DNA from: Sinorhizobium fredii USDA 257
Lineage (GTDB): Bacteria; Pseudomonadota; Alphaproteobacteria; Rhizobiales; Rhizobiaceae
Length of the DNA stretch: 64,000 bases
Assembly (NCBI RefSeq): GCF_000265205.3
Contig: NC_018000.1
Coordinates: 620,001-684,000 of the forward strand
Direction of reading: 5' to 3'
A program made the position numbers and the translations under genes. Of the stretch, positions 24,612-35,739 are shown piece after piece (within the stretch, counting starts at the first letter, position 1; each line of letters starts with the position of its first letter). Under the pieces are notes generated by a model. That model did no database searches. It was not told the origin of the DNA and saw nothing but the letters and a program-made list of their open reading frames with translations.

Positions 24612-26711
24612 TTGTCCAAACCATCGAACCTGATGACGCGCATCCTCGTTGCCGCGTCCTGCGTCGTTGTCGGCGCCTTCGCCGGCTTTTCCGTCTACAT
24701 CGACACGCTCCAGCACGGCACGACGACAAAGGCCGTCGAAGAGAACATCTCCGCTTCCGGCAAGCAGGCAGCCCAAAGTGTCGCCAATTGGTTGAACGGC
24801 CGCGTGACGCTCACCGCCATGGCCGCCGATGCTGCGGCCCGCGCAAACGACGAGGCTGCCATCCTCGGCGCGCTCAAGAACGACGTCCTGACCGGCGAGT
24901 TCATGTCAACCTATGTCGGTAACGAGGGCGGCAAGTTCATCACCTGGCCGGAGATGAAGCTGCCGGAGGGCTATGACCCGCGCCAGCGTCCCTGGTATCA
25001 GCAGGCGGTCAAGGCCGATGCCCGCGTGCTCACCGAACCCTATATCGATGCCTCGAGCGGCGACCTGATCATCAGCGCGGCCGTGCCGGTCAAGCACGAT
25101 GGCAAGCTCTATGGTGTGGCTGCCAGCGACTTCTCGCTGAAAACCCTGGTCTCCATGATCACCAACATCGACGTCGGTGGCGAAGGTTTCGCCTTCCTGG
25201 TGAGCAAGGACGGGCAGATTCTTGTTCATCCGGATGCGAAGCTCGTGACGAAGGCGCTGGCCGATGCCTTCCCGGTCGCTACACCTTCGATCGGCAGTAG
25301 CATCGTGCACACCGAACTCGGTGGTAAGCCGATGCTCGTCAGTTTCGTGCCGGTCCAGGGGCTTCCCTCGGTAGAATGGTATATCGGCTTCGTCCTCGAC
25401 GCGGATGCCGCCTATTCGGCGATCGGCCAGTTCCGCGTCGCCGCGACCGTGGCAACGCTTCTCGCCGTCGGGGTCATGATCGCCTTCCTTGCCACCCTAC
25501 TCAGCCGGCTGGTGATCCGTCCGGTGACGCAAATGACCGGTGCCATGGAAAAGCTCGCCGCCGGCAATCTCGACGTTGCCATCCCCGGCGAGGAGCGCCG
25601 CGACCAGATCGGCTCGATGGCTGCAGCCGTCGCCGTCTTCCGTGCCAATGCGCTCGAGCGGGTGCGGCTCGAGGACGAGGCGCATGCCAACCGGTCGCTC
25701 TCCGAGCGCGAACGCCTCGATCGCGAGGCGCAGAAGGCCCGCGACGCTGCCGAAGTGCAGCACGCCGTGGAAGCGCTGGCGGCCGGCCTCGGCCGGCTGG
25801 CCGGCGGTGATCTCGCCTACCGGATCGACAGTCCTTTCGCCGATCGTCTCGATCGGCTGAGGGCCGATTTCAACAACTCCGTCGCCAAGCTGCATGACGC
25901 GCTCTGCGCCGTCGGCGCCAATGCCCGTGCTATCGACGCCGGTGCGAGCGAGATCCGTTCGGCCGCCGACGATCTTGCCCGCCGCACCGAGCAGCAGGCC
26001 GCCTCCGTCGAGGAAACCGCAGCCGCACTCGAAGAGATCACCACGACCGTAAAGGACTCGGCCCATCGTGCCGAAGAGGTAGGCGGTCTCGTCGCCCGCA
26101 CTCGCGCCGGCGCGGAGAAATCCGGCGAAGTGGTGCAGAATGCGGTCGAGGCCATGCACGCCATCGAGAAGTCGTCGGGCGAGATCTCCAACATTATCGG
26201 CGTCATCGACGACATCGCCTTCCAGACCAATCTCCTGGCGCTGAACGCCGGCGTCGAGGCGGCGCGAGCAGGCGAGGCCGGCAAGGGCTTTGCCGTCGTC
26301 GCCCAGGAAGTGCGCGAACTCGCCCAGCGTTCGGCCAATGCCGCCAAGGAGATCAAGGCGCTGATCACTACCTCCGGCCACCAAGTCCGCTCCGGCGTGT
26401 CACTGGTCGGCGAAACCGGCCGGGCGCTTCAGGCGATCGTCGCCGAGGTCCAGGAGATCAACAAGCATGTGAGTGCGATAGTCACAGCGACGCGCGAACA
26501 GTCGACCGGTCTTCAGGAGATCAACACGGCGGTCAACACGATGGACCAGGGCACGCAGCAGAACGCGGCCATGGTCGAGGAACAGACGGCGGCAAGTCAC
26601 GGGCTGGCGCAGGAAGCCGCCGCGCTCAATGCGCTGCTTGCGCAGTTCAAACTGGGCGATGTGCAGACGCCCACGAGCCTCGCCCACGGCCGGCGGCGCT
26701 ACGCGGCCTGA
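24612..26711 (+). CDS. mcpU: Methyl-accepting chemotaxis protein, McpU-type
   Basis: A 699-residue chemoreceptor. TM1 at about 9-28, periplasmic dCache domain (about 35-270) with [18 protein letters not shown] and [17 protein letters not shown]2 (about 278-300), HAMP domains (about 300-445) and a long cytoplasmic coiled coil with the signalling tip [20 protein letters not shown]. The start is TTG 24612, seven bases after a perfect AAGGAG; the next ATG is 24633. Neighbours (enoyl-CoA hydratase before, methyltransferase, tlyA and dxs after) are those I recall for S. meliloti mcpU, an amino-acid sensor. The exact ligand is not shown by sequence alone. No CheR pentapeptide is at the C-terminus. 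Confidence 0.85.
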   Translation: MSKPSNLMTRILVAASCVVVGAFAGFSVYIDTLQHGTTTKAVEENISASGKQAAQSVANWLNGRVTLTAMAADAAARANDEAAILGALKNDVLTGEFMSTYVGNEGGKFITWPEMKLPEGYDPRQRPWYQQAVKADARVLTEPYIDASSGDLIISAAVPVKHDGKLYGVAASDFSLKTLVSMITNIDVGGEGFAFLVSKDGQILVHPDAKLVTKALADAFPVATPSIGSSIVHTELGGKPMLVSFVPVQGLPSVEWYIGFVLDADAAYSAIGQFRVAATVATLLAVGVMIAFLATLLSRLVIRPVTQMTGAMEKLAAGNLDVAIPGEERRDQIGSMAAAVAVFRANALERVRLEDEAHANRSLSERERLDREAQKARDAAEVQHAVEALAAGLGRLAGGDLAYRIDSPFADRLDRLRADFNNSVAKLHDALCAVGANARAIDAGASEIRSAADDLARRTEQQAASVEETAAALEEITTTVKDSAHRAEEVGGLVARTRAGAEKSGEVVQNAVEAMHAIEKSSGEISNIIGVIDDIAFQTNLLALNAGVEAARAGEAGKGFAVVAQEVRELAQRSANAAKEIKALITTSGHQVRSGVSLVGETGRALQAIVAEVQEINKHVSAIVTATREQSTGLQEINTAVNTMDQGTQQNAAMVEEQTAASHGLAQEAAALNALLAQFKLGDVQTPTSLAHGRRRYAA

Positions 26712-26731
26712 CGGACTGTTCCAGGAGTGAG

Positions 26732-26765
26732 AGGCCCGGTCATGCGCCGGGCCTTTCTCATTTTT
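26732..26765. terminator. Terminator between mcpU and the methyltransferase gene
   Basis: AGGCCCGG (26732-26739) and CCGGGCCT (26747-26754) form an 8-bp stem with a 7-base loop, followed by TTCTCATTTTT. It ends mcpU transcription and lies against the stop of the convergent gene. Confidence 0.75.
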
Positions 26766-28005
26766 CGAGCGTCGCAACCGCCTCGACATGCGCCGACCAG
26801 AGGAACTGGTCGATCGGCGTAACCGATGTGATGCGGTAGCCGGCGATAACCAGGATCGAGAGATCCCTCGCGAGTGTGGTCGGGTTGCAGGAGACCGCGG
26901 CAACCTTCTTCACGCCGGATCGGGCGAGCTCGTGGCATTGGACCTCGGCGCCGGCCCGCGGCGGATCGAAGACAACCGCGTCGAAGACTTTCAGCTCCTG
27001 CGCCATCATCGGCCGACGGAAAAGGTCGCGCTTCTCGACCGTTACCGGCTTCAGGCCTTGCGTATTGCGGGCCGCGAAGTCGAGCGCCTTCACCGCCTTG
27101 TCCTCGCCCTCCACGGCGTGCACGCGCGCCGATCGGGCGATCCGGAGTGCAAAGGTGCCGACGCCGGCGAAAAGATCGGCCACGCGCTTCGCCTTGCCGA
27201 TGTGGTCGAGGACGAGTCGCGCCATCGCCTCCTCGGCCGGCCGCGTCGCCTGTGTGAAGGCACCGGGCGGCGGCGAGACTGACACGCCGCCGAAATCGAT
27301 TAGCGGCTTGACCGGCTCGATGATGATCTCCCCGTTCAGGCTGACGCGGGCAATGCCGCGCTCGCCGAGAACGGCCTCGACGGTCGAACGCCGCTGCCGG
27401 TCGTTGAGCTTGATGTCTTCGAAGGCGAGGTCGAGTCCCGTGTCGGTCTCGAGCACGGTGATCCGGAACGGTTCGGCGCTCGACACCATCGCTGCCGCAA
27501 TTTTGCGGATTGTCGCGAGCCGCGAGACGATGCCCGGGCTCGTGATGGGACATTCGCCGATCGCGACGATATGGTGGCTTTGCGCCTGGTTGAAGCCGAG
27601 CAGCAGTTCCTTTTCCGTCTGCCGGGCCGTGAACACGGCGCGCCGCCGCTCGCCGGGCCGCGCTATGACGAGCGGCGCCACCGCCGGGGCAAGCCCCTTC
27701 GACTTCAAGGCGTCGATGACGAGATTGCGCTTGAAGGCATGATAGAGCGCGTCGGAGGCATGCTGCAGGGTGCAGCCGCCGCAGGTGCCGTTGACGCCAT
27801 CGGGACCGAAGTGACGGCATTTCGGTTCGACGCGCTCCGGCGAGGCCTGCTTCAGCGAAATCAGCGTGCCATGCGTCTTGTTAACGGCAAGCGCAACGGT
27901 CTCGCCGGGCAGGGTGAACGGTGCAAAGACCGGGCCTTCCTCGGTCTGGGCGATGCCGTCGCCCTGCGCGCCGAGACGGTTGATGGTGACGATCCCGGTG
28001 CTCAT
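26758..28005 (-). CDS. Class I SAM-dependent RNA m5U methyltransferase (RlmD/TrmA family)
   Basis: A 415-residue enzyme that methylates uridine C5 in rRNA or tRNA. An N-terminal TRAM-like segment (MSTGIVTINRLGAQGDGIA) is followed by Fe-S cluster cysteines in CRHFGPDGVNGTCGGCTLQH, the SAM-binding fold with VADLFAGVGTFALRIAR, and the catalytic cysteine in AAVSCNPTTLARDLSIL. ATG 28005 overlaps the tlyA stop by four bases, marking it as the last gene of dxs-tlyA-methyltransferase. Whether it is the 23S U1939 (RlmD) or another site enzyme is not certain. Confidence 0.88.
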   Translation of the reverse strand: MSTGIVTINRLGAQGDGIAQTEEGPVFAPFTLPGETVALAVNKTHGTLISLKQASPERVEPKCRHFGPDGVNGTCGGCTLQHASDALYHAFKRNLVIDALKSKGLAPAVAPLVIARPGERRRAVFTARQTEKELLLGFNQAQSHHIVAIGECPITSPGIVSRLATIRKIAAAMVSSAEPFRITVLETDTGLDLAFEDIKLNDRQRRSTVEAVLGERGIARVSLNGEIIIEPVKPLIDFGGVSVSPPPGAFTQATRPAEEAMARLVLDHIGKAKRVADLFAGVGTFALRIARSARVHAVEGEDKAVKALDFAARNTQGLKPVTVEKRDLFRRPMMAQELKVFDAVVFDPPRAGAEVQCHELARSGVKKVAAVSCNPTTLARDLSILVIAGYRITSVTPIDQFLWSAHVEAVATLEK

Positions 28006-28757
28006 GGCTTCAGCCCTGCAAGCAGAAACTCCTTGTTGCCGTCGCCGCCGGCAATGGGTGAGGGGATGAGGCCGCGGCCCTGCCAGCCCATGTCTTCCAC
28101 CAGCCAGCGTTCGAGTTCGGCCGCGACAGTCGGGGCGCTCTCGGGATCCTTGAGGAGCCCGGCCTTGCTGATCGCCTCGCGTCCGGCCTCGAACTGCGGC
28201 TTGACGAGCAGGATGCAATGGGCGCCAGGCTCGGCGAGCGATAGCGCCGGCGGCAGTGCGAGCTTCAGCGAGATGAACGAAACGTCGGAGACGACGAAGC
28301 TGATCGGCCGGTTGCCGATGTCGTGTGCCGTCATCGCCCGGGCGTTCAGTCCTTCGATATTGGTGACGCGCGGGTCTTCCGCGACGCGCGGATGCATCTG
28401 CCCGTGGCCGACATCGACGGCAACGACATGGGCGGCGCCGTGCTTCAACAGCACCTCGGTAAAGCCGCCCGTCGAGGCGCCGACGTCAAGGCAGGTCTGA
28501 CCGGTCGGATCGAAGCCGAAATGGTCAAGCGCGGCAACGAGCTTCAGCGCCGCGCGGGAGACATAGGCCTGCGCCGGGTCGTCGATGGAAATCTCGGCGG
28601 TTTCGGCAAACGTGGCGGCCGGCTTGGTCACCGTGTTCCCGTCGACCCGGACGGTTCCCCGTTGGATCGCGTCGCGCGCCCGGGCGCGGCTCGCCACCAG
28701 GCCTTTGTTCAGGACCAGCTGGTCGAGGCGGATCATGCTGTGCTTGCTATCGGACAT
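28002..28757 (-). CDS. tlyA: TlyA-family rRNA 2'-O-methyltransferase
   Basis: A 251-residue protein with an N-terminal S4 RNA-binding domain (IRLDQLVLNKGLVASRARAR, about 9-28) and an FtsJ/RrmJ-like methyltransferase domain (CLDVGASTGGFTEVLLKHGA, about 87-106; LVKPQFEAGR, about 187). The family methylates cytidine 2'-OH in 16S and 23S rRNA. The old hemolysin label is historical. It lies 59 bases after dxs and overlaps the next methyltransferase gene by four bases. Confidence 0.92.
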   Translation of the reverse strand: MSDSKHSMIRLDQLVLNKGLVASRARARDAIQRGTVRVDGNTVTKPAATFAETAEISIDDPAQAYVSRAALKLVAALDHFGFDPTGQTCLDVGASTGGFTEVLLKHGAAHVVAVDVGHGQMHPRVAEDPRVTNIEGLNARAMTAHDIGNRPISFVVSDVSFISLKLALPPALSLAEPGAHCILLVKPQFEAGREAISKAGLLKDPESAPTVAAELERWLVEDMGWQGRGLIPSPIAGGDGNKEFLLAGLKP

Positions 28758-28816
28758 GGGCCGTCATCGCCCGTCGGGCGACACATTGCAAGGGAGTTCG
28801 GTAAGATCTGTTCTAT

Positions 28817-30754
28817 CTAGCCTGCCGCGCCGAGGCCGACGGACTGCTTCTGGCCGAGGGCCTTGAAGACGGTCGAGACGATGCCGGCCCGATCGAGGCC
28901 AGCGCTGGCGTACATGGATTCCGGCTTGGCCTGTTCCATCCAGATGTCCGGCAAGACCATCGGCCGCACCTTGAGCCCGCCATCGAGCAGGCCTTCTTCC
29001 GCAAGGAAGTGCAGCACGTGGCTGGCGAAGCCGCCGATGGCGCCTTCCTCAATGGTAATCAGCACCTCGTGATGACGGGCAAGCTGGCGGATCAGTTCCT
29101 GGTCGAGCGGTTTGGCGAAACGTGCATCGGCAACCGTCGTCGAAAGGCCGGCGGCATCCAGGTCCTCGGCCGCCAGCAGACAGTCGGCGAGCCGCGTCCC
29201 GAACGAAAGCAGCGCCACCTTCGTGCCTTCCTTGATGATCCGTCCCTTGCCGATCTGCAGGATTTCGCCGCGCTCCGGGAGTTCGACCCCGACGCCCTCG
29301 CCGCGCGGGTAGCGGAAGGAGATCGGTCCGTCATCATAGGCCGCGGCGGTGCGCACCATGTGCTTCAATTCCGCCTCGTCGGCCGCCGCCATCACCACGA
29401 AGCCCGGCAGCGAGGCGAGATAGGTCGTATCGAAGGAGCCGGCATGGGTCGGCCCGTCGGCACCGACGAAGCCGGCGCGGTCGATCGGGAAACGCACCGG
29501 CAGGCCCTGGATCGCCACGTCGTGCACGACCTGGTCATAGGCACGCTGCAGGAAGGTCGAGTAAAGTGCCGCGAAGGGCTTGTATCCTTCCGCCGCAAGG
29601 CCGGCGGCGAAGGTCACGGCATGCTGCTCGGCGATACCGACGTCGAAGCAGCGCGACGGATGCACGGCTGCAAACCTGTCGAGACCGGTACCGGACGGCA
29701 TGGCGGCGGTGATCGCGACAATCTTGTCGTCGAGGCTTGCCTCCTGCACGAGCGCATCGGCAAACACGGACGTATAGGCCGGCGCGTTCGGCTTTGCCTT
29801 CGCCTGGGCACCAGTGATCACGTCGAACTTGTTGACGCCGTGGTATTTGTCGGCGGCCGCTTCTGCCGGCGGATAGCCCTTGCCCTTCTGCGTCACCACA
29901 TGGATCAGCACCGGTCCGCGCCTATTGTCGCGGACGTTGCGCAGAACCGGCAGCAGATGGTCGAAGGAGTGACCGTCGATGGGGCCGATGTGGTAGAAGC
30001 CCATTTCCTCGAAGAGCGTTCCGCCGGTGACGTAGCCGCGGGCATGCTCGACGGCGCGGGTGATCGCCCGGTCGACCGTCTTGCCGAGATAGGCGGTGAG
30101 CTTCTTGCCGACCTCGCGAATGCCCATATAGGTCCGCCCGGACGCCAGCCGCGCCAGATAGGCGCTCATCGCGCCCGTCGGCGGGGCGATCGACATGTCG
30201 TTGTCGTTGAGGATGACGATGAGGCGGGCGTCGAGAGCCCCGGCATTGTTGAGCGCTTCATAGGCCATGCCGGCCGACAGCGCACCGTCGCCGATCACCG
30301 CAACGACGTTGCGGCTCTTGCCGTCGAGATCGGCGGCGACCGCCATGCCGAGGCCGGCGGATATCGAGGTCGAGGAATGCGCCGCGCCAAAGGGATCGTA
30401 CTCGCTCTCGGCGCGCCGCGTGAAGCCGGACAGGCCGCCCTCCTGACGCAGGGTGCGGATGCGGTCGCGTCGCCCGGTCAGGATCTTGTGCGGATAGCAT
30501 TGATGACCGACATCGAAGATCAGCCGGTCATGCGGCGTGTCGAAGACCTTGTGGATGGCGATCGTCAGTTCGACGACGCCCAGGCCGGCGCCGAGATGGC
30601 CGCCGGTGCGCGACACCGCATCGATCATTTCCGCGCGCAATTCGCTCGCCAGCTGCGGCAGGTCCTTGTCGTCGATCTTCTTCAGATCATCGGGGACATC
30701 GACCTTGTCGAGCAACGGGGTCGCCGGCATCGGATTGGTTGGCAGTTGTGTCAC
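28817..30754 (-). CDS. dxs: 1-deoxy-D-xylulose-5-phosphate synthase
   Basis: First enzyme of the MEP isoprenoid pathway: condenses pyruvate and glyceraldehyde-3-phosphate using thiamine diphosphate. It has 645 residues, full length. The ThDP motif is [18 protein letters not shown] to [11 protein letters not shown] (about 153-187). Other marks are [17 protein letters not shown] and [20 protein letters not shown] (about 427-446). The start is GTG 30754 with GAGG eight bases upstream. It heads the dxs-tlyA-methyltransferase group. ispH of the same pathway is at 60648. Confidence 0.97.
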   Translation of the reverse strand: MTQLPTNPMPATPLLDKVDVPDDLKKIDDKDLPQLASELRAEMIDAVSRTGGHLGAGLGVVELTIAIHKVFDTPHDRLIFDVGHQCYPHKILTGRRDRIRTLRQEGGLSGFTRRAESEYDPFGAAHSSTSISAGLGMAVAADLDGKSRNVVAVIGDGALSAGMAYEALNNAGALDARLIVILNDNDMSIAPPTGAMSAYLARLASGRTYMGIREVGKKLTAYLGKTVDRAITRAVEHARGYVTGGTLFEEMGFYHIGPIDGHSFDHLLPVLRNVRDNRRGPVLIHVVTQKGKGYPPAEAAADKYHGVNKFDVITGAQAKAKPNAPAYTSVFADALVQEASLDDKIVAITAAMPSGTGLDRFAAVHPSRCFDVGIAEQHAVTFAAGLAAEGYKPFAALYSTFLQRAYDQVVHDVAIQGLPVRFPIDRAGFVGADGPTHAGSFDTTYLASLPGFVVMAAADEAELKHMVRTAAAYDDGPISFRYPRGEGVGVELPERGEILQIGKGRIIKEGTKVALLSFGTRLADCLLAAEDLDAAGLSTTVADARFAKPLDQELIRQLARHHEVLITIEEGAIGGFASHVLHFLAEEGLLDGGLKVRPMVLPDIWMEQAKPESMYASAGLDRAGIVSTVFKALGQKQSVGLGAAG

Positions 30755-30893
30755 GCTGCGTGCCTCGTGCGCGCCAAAGGCGGGGGCGCGCGAATTGTTG
30801 ATGAGTTCCGTAAGGATGGCTGTTTAGACGCAATCCTCGTTGAATGCAAAAATTAGGCTTTCCTGCGTCTTCAACCAAGACCCAGACGAAAAA

Positions 30894-31817
30894 TTAGCTA
30901 GAAGGCAAGGGGATGAACTCTTCCTCGTCCCCCGGCACGATATCGAAGCGGCCGCTTCGCCATTCTTCCTTCGCCTTGTCGATGCGCTCCTTGGATGATG
31001 ACACGAAGTTCCACCAGATATGACGCGGCGAGCCGAGTGCCGCGCCGCCGAAGAGCATGACGTGACAGCCGGATGGCCCCGCAGTGATGGTGATCTCGTC
31101 CCCGGGCCGAAAGACGAGAAGCTGGTTGTCGGCGAAATGGTCGCCCGCGATGACCGCTTCGCCCGAGAGAATATAGATGGCGCGTTCTTCCCAATGGGCG
31201 GCAAAGGGAGCGCTGCGGCCGGCCTCGATCGACAGGTCCACATAGATCGTATCGGTGAAAGCAGAGACGGGCGAGGCGGCGCCTTCGAAGCGGCCGATGA
31301 CGACTCGCGCGCGGACGCCGCCCTCGGCAAGATGCGGCAGCATGCGCTCCTCGGTGTGTGCGAAGACCGGATCGACCTCTTCCTTGTCGTCGGGCAAGGC
31401 CAGCCAGGTCTGCAATCCGGACAGCGAGCGTTCCTGGCCGCGCTGGTTTTCCGGCGAGCGCTCGGAATGCACGATGCCGCGGCCCGCCGTCATCAGGTTC
31501 ACGTCGCCGGGACGGATCACCATTTCGGTACCGAGACTGTCGCGATGCTTGATCTCGCCGTCGAAGAGATAGGTGACCGTCGATAGGCCGATATGCGGAT
31601 GCGGGCGGACGTCGATCGCCTGTCCGGCGCGCAGCAGCGCCGGTCCCATGCGGTCGAAGAAGATGAACGGGCCGACGAGCCGGCGCCGCGCCGTCGGAAG
31701 TGCCCGGCGCACCTCGAGGCCGCCGATATCGCTGGTGCGCGGGATGATCAGATGCTCGATGGCGTCACAGGCCGGCTTGTCGCCGGCGAGCGGATCGGGA
31801 CCGGGAAAGAAGGACAT
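30894..31817 (-). CDS. Pirin family protein
   Basis: A 307-residue bicupin. The N-terminal pirin motif is RPHPHIGLSTVTYLFDGEI (about 76-94), and the metal-site residues are in HRDSLGTEMVIRPGDVNL and GRGIVHSERSPENQ. The C-terminal cupin contains SGEAVIAGDHFADNQLLVF. Bacterial pirins may act as quercetinase-like dioxygenases or as regulators; nothing here decides. It lies 96 bases after xseB and 139 before dxs, all on the same strand. Confidence 0.92.
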   Translation of the reverse strand: MSFFPGPDPLAGDKPACDAIEHLIIPRTSDIGGLEVRRALPTARRRLVGPFIFFDRMGPALLRAGQAIDVRPHPHIGLSTVTYLFDGEIKHRDSLGTEMVIRPGDVNLMTAGRGIVHSERSPENQRGQERSLSGLQTWLALPDDKEEVDPVFAHTEERMLPHLAEGGVRARVVIGRFEGAASPVSAFTDTIYVDLSIEAGRSAPFAAHWEERAIYILSGEAVIAGDHFADNQLLVFRPGDEITITAGPSGCHVMLFGGAALGSPRHIWWNFVSSSKERIDKAKEEWRSGRFDIVPGDEEEFIPLPSS

Positions 31818-31913
31818 GGCAATCGCTCCGTTTGTGGGCGTTTCCGCGTGAGGCTATCCCCGATCCCATCCTCCTGGTAGAGCTGACTTGAAGACGCTGC
31901 GTTTCCGCGACGT

Positions 31914-32171
31914 TCACTGTTCCGCGTCGAGCGGCTCGACGCCTTGGGGCTTGCCGTTGCGGTCGAGGCGGATTTTCTCGATGCGGTCCTCTGCAGCCTT
32001 CAGCAGCGTCTCGCAATGCTTCTTGAGGGCTTCGCCGCGCTCATAGATTTCGATCGACTTGTCGAGCGCGACATCGCCGCGTTCGAGGGCCGAGACGATC
32101 CGTTCCAGCTCCTCGACCGCCTGCTCGAAGGAGAGGGCAGAGACGTCCGGCTGCGCATTGTTGTTGTTCAT
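31914..32171 (-). CDS. xseB: Exodeoxyribonuclease VII small subunit
   Basis: An 85-residue helical subunit of exonuclease VII, which degrades single-stranded DNA in repair together with XseA. The family motif is [20 protein letters not shown] (about 13-32) followed by [19 protein letters not shown]. Length is normal. It starts three bases after the HDAC-like gene stop, so the two are translationally linked. xseA is not in the window. Confidence 0.95.
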   Translation of the reverse strand: MNNNNAQPDVSALSFEQAVEELERIVSALERGDVALDKSIEIYERGEALKKHCETLLKAAEDRIEKIRLDRNGKPQGVEPLDAEQ

Positions 32172-32174
32172 CGA

Positions 32175-33104
<930 letters not shown>

Positions 33105-33167
33105 CCGCGGAAAGCTAGTGCGCGCGACTGTCAAAATCCATGGCCGCCACCGCAAAAGTACCGATTT

Positions 33168-34136
33168 TCAACAGCGCGGATCGAGCAGGATCTTGCCGTT
33201 GCGAAGCGGATCAGCCTGGTGCGCCAAGGCCTCGCCCAGCCGGCTCAACGGGTAGGTTGCGGCGACCGGGCTGGCGAACAGCCCGTCACGGAGGCCCGCG
33301 AAGCTTCTGGCAAAGGCGGCTTCGAGTGCTTCGCGCCCGGCGGAGTGGACCCAGGTCCTCAGCCACAGGAAGGCGAAGCGAACGTCCGCACGGGCGGCGA
33401 TCGCCGCCTGCGGGACAGGAATGCCGCTCAGGGCGCCGTACTGGATAAAGGTCCCGCCCGGATGGAGGGATCGGACGATCAGTTCGGCCGCTAGCGTCCC
33501 GCCGACGGCATCGAGGACGGCGTCGAACCGCGTCCCTGCCGGTAGATTGCTGCCGTCGGCAACGATGGTCGGATATTCCTCACTGACGCGGCTGCGGCTT
33601 TCTTCGCTGCGGAGAATCGCCGTGGGCGCCAAACCTTCCAGAGCAAGCAGCTTCATCAGCATCCCGCCGATCGCCGAGCCTGCCGCCGTCACGCCGACGC
33701 TACGGCCAGCGAGAGAGCCAAAATGCATGCGCAGGGCCTCGACGAGCCGCAGCGCCGTCAGGGGATTGACGTAGCTCATCGCCGCCTCGGCGTCGCTCAG
33801 GTCGTCCGGCACTAAAAAACACCAATCGGCCGGGCGGACGAGGAGTTGCTGCCATAGCCCGCTGGCGCCGATCGGAATGACCCGGTCTCCGGGTTTCAGG
33901 TGTTCCACGCCCGCTCCGACGCGGCAGACGACGCCGACGCCCTCGAAGCCGGGCACGAAGGGCAGGTCGGTGCGGGCGCGATAGGCGCCGGTGACGGGGA
34001 TCAGATCCGAGGGGTTGATCGCCGCAAGCGAGATTTCGACCTCGACCTCGCCGGCCGCCGGGTCGACGCGGGCGGCGTCGACAAGCTCGATGACTTGTTC
34101 GGGATCGCCAAACTGTCTAACGAGGGTGGAGCGCAT
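33168..34136 (-). CDS. Zinc-independent MDR oxidoreductase (enoyl reductase/quinone reductase-like)
   Basis: A 322-residue medium-chain dehydrogenase/reductase. The N-terminal GroES-like part has AINPSDLIPVTGAYRARTDLP and FVPGFEGVGVVCRVGAG. The Rossmann part has SVGVTAAGSAIGGMLMKLLA (about 166-185) and FDAVLDAVGGTLAAELI. No structural zinc cysteine cluster is seen. It resembles mitochondrial-type 2-enoyl thioester reductases and NADPH:quinone reductases. It is divergent from the thioesterase gene, with starts 14 bases apart. Confidence 0.82.
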   Translation of the reverse strand: MRSTLVRQFGDPEQVIELVDAARVDPAAGEVEVEISLAAINPSDLIPVTGAYRARTDLPFVPGFEGVGVVCRVGAGVEHLKPGDRVIPIGASGLWQQLLVRPADWCFLVPDDLSDAEAAMSYVNPLTALRLVEALRMHFGSLAGRSVGVTAAGSAIGGMLMKLLALEGLAPTAILRSEESRSRVSEEYPTIVADGSNLPAGTRFDAVLDAVGGTLAAELIVRSLHPGGTFIQYGALSGIPVPQAAIAARADVRFAFLWLRTWVHSAGREALEAAFARSFAGLRDGLFASPVAATYPLSRLGEALAHQADPLRNGKILLDPRC

Positions 34137-34150
34137 GTAAGAGGCCTCGC

Positions 34151-34552
34151 ATGGACGGCACAGAGCGGGAAAATGTCACGGAAGTCCGCATTCCGTTTCG
34201 CGATATAGACATGCATGGCCACATGCACAATGCGGCCTACTACGCGCATGCCGAGGCGGCACTCGCCAATCTCTGGCGCCATCGGCCGCAGATGAAGGAC
34301 GAGCCGGCCTATCTGGTGCGCCGCTCGGCCTGCCTCTTCCATCGCGGCTTGCGCTTCGACGAGCCGGCCCGTTTCATTGTATCCGTCGCGAAGATCGGCG
34401 GCAGCTCGGTGAGCTTTGCCGTGCGCGTCGAGGCCGTCGGCCACCTCGCGGCGGAGGTCGAGATCGTCTGGGTCGCCGTCGAGCGTGCTCGCCATCAGCC
34501 GGTGCCGTTGCCGGCCGCGACGCGCGACTGGCTCGCCGGCTACACGGCGTGA
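34151..34552 (+). CDS. Acyl-CoA thioesterase, 4HBT/YbgC type
   Basis: A 133-residue hot-dog fold protein. The motif RIPFRDIDMHGHMHNAAYYA (about 13-32) carries the catalytic Asp region of YbgC/FadM-like thioesterases. FHRGLRFDEPARFIVSVAK follows. It should hydrolyse an acyl-CoA. Its 3' end overlaps the convergent thiolase gene by 13 bases, and it lies beside acyl-CoA ligase and thiolase genes, though on the opposite strand. Confidence 0.85.
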   Translation: MDGTERENVTEVRIPFRDIDMHGHMHNAAYYAHAEAALANLWRHRPQMKDEPAYLVRRSACLFHRGLRFDEPARFIVSVAKIGGSSVSFAVRVEAVGHLAAEVEIVWVAVERARHQPVPLPAATRDWLAGYTA

Positions 34553-35739
34553 CCGAGCTTGAGCGTGCGGAAATGGGCGACGACGCCCATGCCGCCTCCG
34601 ACCCCCATCATCACCAGACCCTCGCTATCCGTTGCGGCGGTGAGCATTTGCGAAAACAGCCTGCCGACGAGAATCGCGCCGGAAGCCCCGTAGGGATGGC
34701 CGAGCGCAATCGCACCGCCATCGCGATTGACGCGTTCCGATGGGATATCGAGCTGGTGGAGACTGCCGAGGACCTGTGAGGCGAAGGCCTCGTTGAACTC
34801 GATGAATTCGATATCGGCGACGTCGAGCGCCGGATTGCGGGCACGAAGCCTCGCCATTGCCGGGATCGGACCGAGGCCGAGCAGGTTGGGATCGACGCCC
34901 GCCGTCGCCGCATCGACGAATTCGAGAGCAAAGGGCGCGCCAAGCCGGCGCGCTTCGGCGAGCGACGTCACCAGCACGATTGCCGCGCCGTCGTTGATCG
35001 GGCAGGAGTTGCCGGCGGTGACGGTGCCGTCCTTGACGAAGACCGGCTTCAGCCGGGCAAGCGTCTCGGCCGAGGCGTTGACGCGGGGGCACTCGTCGCT
35101 GGCGATGAGGCCGGCCGGTGTCGGAACCGGGACGATCTCGCGCGCGAAGCGGCCCGCAGTCTCGGCCGCCACGGCACGGCGATGACTTTCGAGGGCAAAC
35201 TGGTCCTGGCGCTGGCGCGAGATGCCGCAGGCGGTGGCGACGTTCTCCGCGGCGACCCCCATATCGGGATCACCGATGAGATCGGGAGCCATGCGCGCGC
35301 GCTTCACCGGTTGGAGTTCCTCGCCACGCGCCAGTGGCGGGCGAAGCCGGATATGCGCACGGCTGGCGCTTTCGGTGCCGCCGGCGAGAAAGTACCGCCC
35401 GGCGCCGGCCTGGATCTGCCGTGCTGCAAGGACGATCGCTTCGAGCCCGGAGCCGCACTGGCGGTCGACGGTCACGCCGGGAATGGAAACCGGCAAGCCG
35501 GCTTCGAGAGCAGCAAGACGAGCGAGATTGCCGGCGCTGTTTGCGGCGTTGCCGAGAAGCACGTCGTCGATCTCGTTCCGGTCGATACCGGTGTCCGTGA
35601 CGATCCTGTCGAGCAGCAAGGCGGCAAGGGTTGCCGGCTCGATCGTCGCAAGGCTGCCGTTGACGCGGCCGATCAGGGTGCGCAGCGCCGCGATGACGAC
35701 CGGGGTGCGAGCGGGATCAGAAGAGCCGTTCAAGGACAC
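34540..35739 (-). CDS. Thiolase-family protein lacking second catalytic Cys (YhfS-like)
   Basis: A 399-residue thiolase-fold enzyme. The acyl-accepting Cys95 (VDRQCGSGLEAI), the EFNEAFASQ motif and His348 (GGAIALGHPYGASGA) are conserved. The C-terminal motif normally read C-(I/V)-G-G-G is GVGGG here, so the base Cys is Gly379 (codon 34603-34605). Start GTG 35739 has GGAGGG five bases upstream and gives a 23-base overlap with the upstream acyl-CoA ligase gene. It is the last gene of bioM-bioN-bioY-ligase-thiolase. The same bioY/ligase/thiolase set is known in Bacillus (yhfU-yhfT-yhfS). The reaction may not be ordinary Claisen cleavage. Confidence 0.85.
   Translation of the reverse strand: MSLNGSSDPARTPVVIAALRTLIGRVNGSLATIEPATLAALLLDRIVTDTGIDRNEIDDVLLGNAANSAGNLARLAALEAGLPVSIPGVTVDRQCGSGLEAIVLAARQIQAGAGRYFLAGGTESASRAHIRLRPPLARGEELQPVKRARMAPDLIGDPDMGVAAENVATACGISRQRQDQFALESHRRAVAAETAGRFAREIVPVPTPAGLIASDECPRVNASAETLARLKPVFVKDGTVTAGNSCPINDGAAIVLVTSLAEARRLGAPFALEFVDAATAGVDPNLLGLGPIPAMARLRARNPALDVADIEFIEFNEAFASQVLGSLHQLDIPSERVNRDGGAIALGHPYGASGAILVGRLFSQMLTAATDSEGLVMMGVGGGMGVVAHFRTLKLGHAV

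Noticed and set aside
29009..30856. 615-residue plus-strand open frame across dxs
   Set aside because: Antisense shadow of dxs; composition and lack of motifs show it is not a gene.
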